Notes under the pieces: model-generated
Told to the model about the DNA's origin: nothing
The model's database searches: none
The model's input: the letters and a program-made list of their open reading frames with translations, nothing else
Part shown: piece by piece, positions 59,983 through 64,000 of the stretch
How the letters are laid out: each line of letters starts with the position of its first letter
Position numbering within the stretch: position 1 is the stretch's first letter
Assembly: GCF_047511655.1 (NCBI RefSeq)
Contig: NC_133389.1
Coordinates: forward strand, 25,116,501 to 25,180,500
DNA length: 64,000 bases
DNA from: Castor canadensis
Taxonomy: Eukaryota; Chordata; Mammalia; Rodentia; Castoridae
Reading direction: 5' to 3'
Made by a program: the position numbers and the translations under genes

Positions 59983-60427
59983 TGTATTGGGTTCTGAGGG
60001 ATGTTGTGATGAATTACCATGAAATGAGTGGCATAAAACAGGAGAAATTTATTCTCTCACAGTTCTAGAGGCCAGAAGTCTGAAATCAAAATGTGTTGGC
60101 TCCTTCTGGGAGGTATGAGGGATAATCTGTTCCATGCCTCTTTCCACTTTTCTAGTAGACCCAACAACCCTTGCCATTCTTTAGCTAGCTGACTTTAATT
60201 TCTGCCTTGTCTTCATATGATCTTCGTTCCTGAGTGTCTGTGTCCAGATTCTCATGTTGCTAGAAGGACATCCATCAGTCACACTTCTTTCAGGACCCAC
60301 CTTAATCAAATATAACCTTAACTTAATTACAGCTGCAAAGACTCTATTTCCAAACAAGGTCATATCTACAAATACTGGGTATAAGACATCAATATATATT
60401 TTGTGGGGACATAATTCAACCATGACA
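59983..60427 (-). mobile_element. MLT1-type solo LTR
   Basis: About 445 bases in the order of a reversed MLT1 LTR: TGTATTGGGTTCTGAGGGATG, TTATTCTCTCACAGTTCTAGAGGCCAGAAG, CCACCTTAATCAAATATAACC, GACTCTATTTCCAAACAAGGTC, ending GGGGACATAATTCAACCATGACA. The length is right for the family and the ends are TG…CA. Flank pentamers GTTAT/GCTAC agree at three of five positions. Confidence 0.8.
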
Positions 60428-60429
60428 GC

Positions 60430-62740
60430 TACTATGACAGCTCTCATCTTGTATCCAGGCTCTTATACCTGGACTCCTATAACCTAATCTCCTAAAATGA
60501 AGACTTGTGCTTAGTCTTAGGAGAAGATTCAGACCTTATCCCCTTGTGCATGGGTCCTAGTCCTGCCTTTCTCTCTTACATTCTTACTGGTACTTGAGTC
60601 CTATCTCTACAACCCCAGCCAGAGTGGCCCTTCCTGCCTGTTCCGAGTCCTCTCGATACGGACTCCCTACATCTCTAGGCTTCAGCCTATTGCCTTCTCT
60701 AGTATCATCACCTGAAACTGATTCCCCAATTGTCCTCCCATACTAGTTATTGCTAATGGATCGGACTTCCCAATCCTGTCAGATTGATAAACTATACTTG
60801 TAACCACCTAACTCAGAGATCATACATAGACATGGAGCGTTCACTTCTAATCTTAGGGAGAGAATGAAGATACACATGAAATACTACTCCAGGGAAGGTG
60901 TTAACAGCAGGCAAGTATCCTTCCTGAGAACCCAGAACTTTCTGCTGGAATGGAAAGTACAAGTAGATACAAGAGTCTGTGTTCAGTCTGGTGTGTGGGG
61001 CTGAGCAACACTCACCATGCAGCCACACATCCCCACAGGGTCTGGTGCCAATACTCAATCTGCAGTTACCAGAAGCACAAGCAGACTGTTGTCAGACTTC
61101 CAAGATGACCAGTCAAGCTGTGAGAAAATGTGGAGGAAAAGGTTGGGAGTCCTGTAAGGGAAACATAAACCAGCAATCCAGATCTTCATATCTAATTATG
61201 TTCTCAGGTAAATCTAGCATGAGTTAAATTTGCTGCTCAATTTCTCAGGTACTTCTTGTTGGGGAAGAAACACATTCCAAGGGTTGGGCAGCCTGAGCCA
61301 AGGGAAGGGGACATGTAGGTGAAAAGGATAAATAAAAACAAGACAGGAAGTAACTCAGAGATCACCTTAATCTCCTTACTTTACAAATGAAGGACCAAGA
61401 TCCATTTGGCTATTATAACCCAGCGAGAGAGATAGCACACATGCATACACACAGAGAGAGAGAGAGCAATGACATTGTCACTTTCCTGCACAGGTGTTGA
61501 ATTGGAACCAGGTACAAGCAGAACCTCAGAAAGTCTCAGTTTTTTCTCAGTTTGAGACATCCAGGCCTAAATGTTCGGGGTGAAAGAAATTATTCTCCAT
61601 GTCTATGAGCAGGTAGCTTCAGTGCTGCTTCCACATGGTTTCAATGGGATCAAATTTCATTCCCAAACTGTGAAAAAAGGATTTGAGAGCAGTGACTGAG
61701 CTAAAAGAAAAAACAAAACAAAACTCTTGGCCCAGTTGCCACAGATGCTGCTGAGCTCTGCACTGCTTTCCAAGACGTCTTTGATGCAGAAGAACCCCCC
61801 AAATTGGGACAACAGGCAGCACTTAGGGCTGAGCCATAATCATGTCCCATTCATGAGCTAGGTCAAACCTGAGGACAATCAGAGCCAAGGAATTTTCAGG
61901 CTCTAGTCTTGTGTTACTCATCATGTTTAATCAACCAGTGGGACAAGTCTGTTAGATGCTCCATCACAGCAGGGACCTGAGCTGCCTGTCAAACCCTTCC
62001 TGTGAGGAGCTTTTAAGAAAAGGAAAAGGAGAATAAAAGGAACTAAAACTCAGCAAGCTGTGGTGATGTGACAGGAAGGGAACTGTGTGGAACTGAGGGT
62101 AACTACTTAGAGGAGGAAGGAGTTGCTGGGCCAAGTTGCACCTCAAGTCTGAGAGTGTGTGAGACAACTTGCCACCTGCTCTTTAAGCAATGTGACATTC
62201 CAGCATGATGAGTTCTTGGGTAAAGCATAGGTAGGATAGCTAAAGAAGGGTTTCTTTATGCATCCCTGCCCTCCCTGGACAGATGGACCCTCCACATTGC
62301 CATCCTCCCCCAACAAGTAGGCTACTAACTGCCCACTAATCTCAGCATGACCAAAAAGCTTTATCTAATAATCTACAGTTTCCAGGGGGCAATGTCTTAA
62401 ATGGGTCACTCTCCAATACTCTTCCTAACTGTATTTTTAACAAGCTTCATCACAAGAGGCTTTGTTAAGCAGGATTTTGGGTTCAAAGAATATACTGAAT
62501 GGAGCCTTAGTATCAAGTCCAGTCCCATCAGTTTTTAGAAGAAAAAATTAGCATTCTATGATAAAGTGCTAAATATATTATATGTGCTAGATAAATTATG
62601 CTATATAATAAAATGTTAGTCACACCTTTTGAAACATAAAGAATAGAGATAAAAAAGTCATATAGAAGCAGGTATCAGTTAAAACTACCTTATAAGCCTC
62701 AGCTATGAAGTATAGGTACTACTACAACAGTTATATTGCA
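60430..62740. other. Non-coding sequence, no gene recognised
   Basis: Unique sequence. A short GA run lies at 61450-61466. Frames of 67-82 codons are chance. Confidence 0.5.
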
Positions 62741-62745
62741 TTTAG

Positions 62746-62886
62746 AGTCTAGTCTAATCAAATGTAGCCTCATTTTCACTTGATTACATCTACAAATATC
62801 CCATTTTCAAATAAGCCCACATTTACCAGTACCTGAGGACAAGACTGCAACAATCTTTTTGGAGGAACACAACACAACCGATAACA
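62746..62886 (-). mobile_element. MLT1-type LTR fragment
   Basis: GTCTAATCAAATGTAGCCTC, CATTTTCACTTGATTACATC, TCCCATTTTCAAATAAGCCCAC, ending AACACAACACAACCGATAACA: the end of a reversed MLT1 LTR. Confidence 0.65.
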
Positions 62887-64000
62887 GGCAGTGATCTTTC
62901 CTGTGGACTTATTCTTAAGGATCCTAGAATTTCAAGGGCTTTCAAAAGCACAGCTTCTAAATACATTTTAAATTCTGCAAACAAACTATGATTTTAAAAA
63001 ACCTTTAATATCAATTTTCCTCAAAAGAAAGAGAAGTAAAACATACTCTGGACCCCATTCCAGTTCTTCCCTAGAATTGGTGTTGTTTCCTCAGAACCCA
63101 AGCTGTGCAAATGTCATGATGTGTAGGGTCCAGGGAGCAGCTCTCCTGAAGTCTGGTGTAACTTCATATTCACTCAGGATCTCAGCAGCAAACAGAACGG
63201 GTACTCCGCCATCTTTCTGTGATGGTGAAGTCCTCCTGGGTGTGTGTGTGTGCGTGTGTGTGGCGCAGGACTGGAGAGGTAGCTAAAAACAACTGGAAGT
63301 GAATTTGGCATATTTTAAGAAATTTGAAAGATGGAAAAATTATGGCCCCGGCCCCCTTATCACATTCTTGAATTTTACACCTGTTTGCCTTGTTCTTTAA
63401 CAACATAGTGATCTGTAGCAGCTTTGATGATGAGATGGCTAAAGTTCAGAAGTCACCTCACCTGCTGAAGATTGCCCAAATTGTCACTGGCAAAAACAGA
63501 CCTGAGTGTAGAATTCTGTTGTTCGAGTTCAGAGCTTTCTTTTGCATGTTTCCACCCTGTAGAGAGCTAAAGTATTCAGAAATATCGTTGGAAAGGTAGG
63601 GTCTGGATGGTTGCTCTTTCTGGAATTTAAACAAGTCTGTGGAACAATGTACTCCCCACACAACAATAATAAAATAAATAAATAAATAAGTCTACGAAAA
63701 CACAAAGTCTAGGGGAAAGTCAACAAAGCAATCTCAGTGAGTCTAGGAACTCAAGTCAGTTTTGGCTTTAATTTATAGACTTACTCTACCACAAGGAGAC
63801 CTTTCAGGACAAATCAGATTTAAGTTCAACTTACAATCATTTCCGCAAAGTAAATCAAAGTTATAGCACCAGGTTTAATTGAAAGATCAGGAAATCATTT
63901 GAGATCTTCCAATTTATATGTAATTAAAGACCTACAGGAGACCAGCATGTCTATCTCCTGAGCACATGGAAGCTACTGCAGCAGTAGCCCATGACTTTGA
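62887..64000. other. Non-coding sequence with (TG)n and (AAAT)n
   Basis: (TG)n at 63238-63263 and (AAAT)n-type tetranucleotide repeat at 63669-63690. Rest unique, no gene recognised. Confidence 0.6.

Noticed and set aside
1-64000. A new multi-gene biological system
   Set aside because: The window was read on both strands; the only coding remnants are L1 ORF2 pieces and the rest is repeats and unique non-coding sequence, so no system can be supported.

Overview
The window looks like 64 kb of mammalian, probably rodent, intergenic or deep-intronic DNA. I find no host protein-coding gene, no multi-exon gene model, no rRNA or tRNA gene, no CRISPR array and no bacterial operon structure. The rodent call rests on two repeat types. 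One is a tRNA-derived SINE (core ...GTGGCTCAAG..GTAGAG...GAGTTCAAACCCCAG...). The other is a chimeric SINE in which 7SL-RNA (B1/Alu-like) monomers are fused to that tRNA part. The SINE consensus reminds me of beaver (Castor), but I cannot run the comparison, so the genus is tentative.

Layout. 1-5.7 kb is mostly unique sequence with one ancient repeat and a GC-richer block near 4.7-5.2 kb that could be a conserved regulatory element. 5.7-9.3 kb holds two old MaLR LTRs, a (CT)n tract, a composite SINE and a MIR. 10.8-16.4 kb holds SINEs, an old unnamed repeat and three L1 3'-end insertions, two with clear target-site duplications. 19.2-20.9 kb holds two ancient L1 fragments, one interrupted by a SINE. 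22-23.2 kb has a possible conserved block and an LTR-like element. 26.9-29.5 kb is a 5'-truncated, frame-disrupted L1 on the + strand. 31.9-42.9 kb has scattered SINEs, an old L1 fragment and a long ancient repeat. 43.2-43.8 kb is a CACACT-type minisatellite. 47.7-50.0 kb is a younger 5'-truncated L1 on the - strand with a 16-bp target-site duplication and an uninterrupted C-terminal half of ORF2. 50-64 kb holds MIRs, SINEs, MaLR LTRs and unique sequence.

The only protein-coding signals are L1 ORF2 remnants. Other long open frames come from simple repeats ((CT)n and CACACT) or the antisense of L1. Nothing here forms a functional system. The most informative signals are retrotransposition footprints: matched target-site duplications, a short tag shared by two neighbouring L1 tails, and the 7SL-7SL-tRNA SINE architecture. 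Repeat family names come from recognition of characteristic sequence, not from a database search, and boundaries of old elements are approximate.
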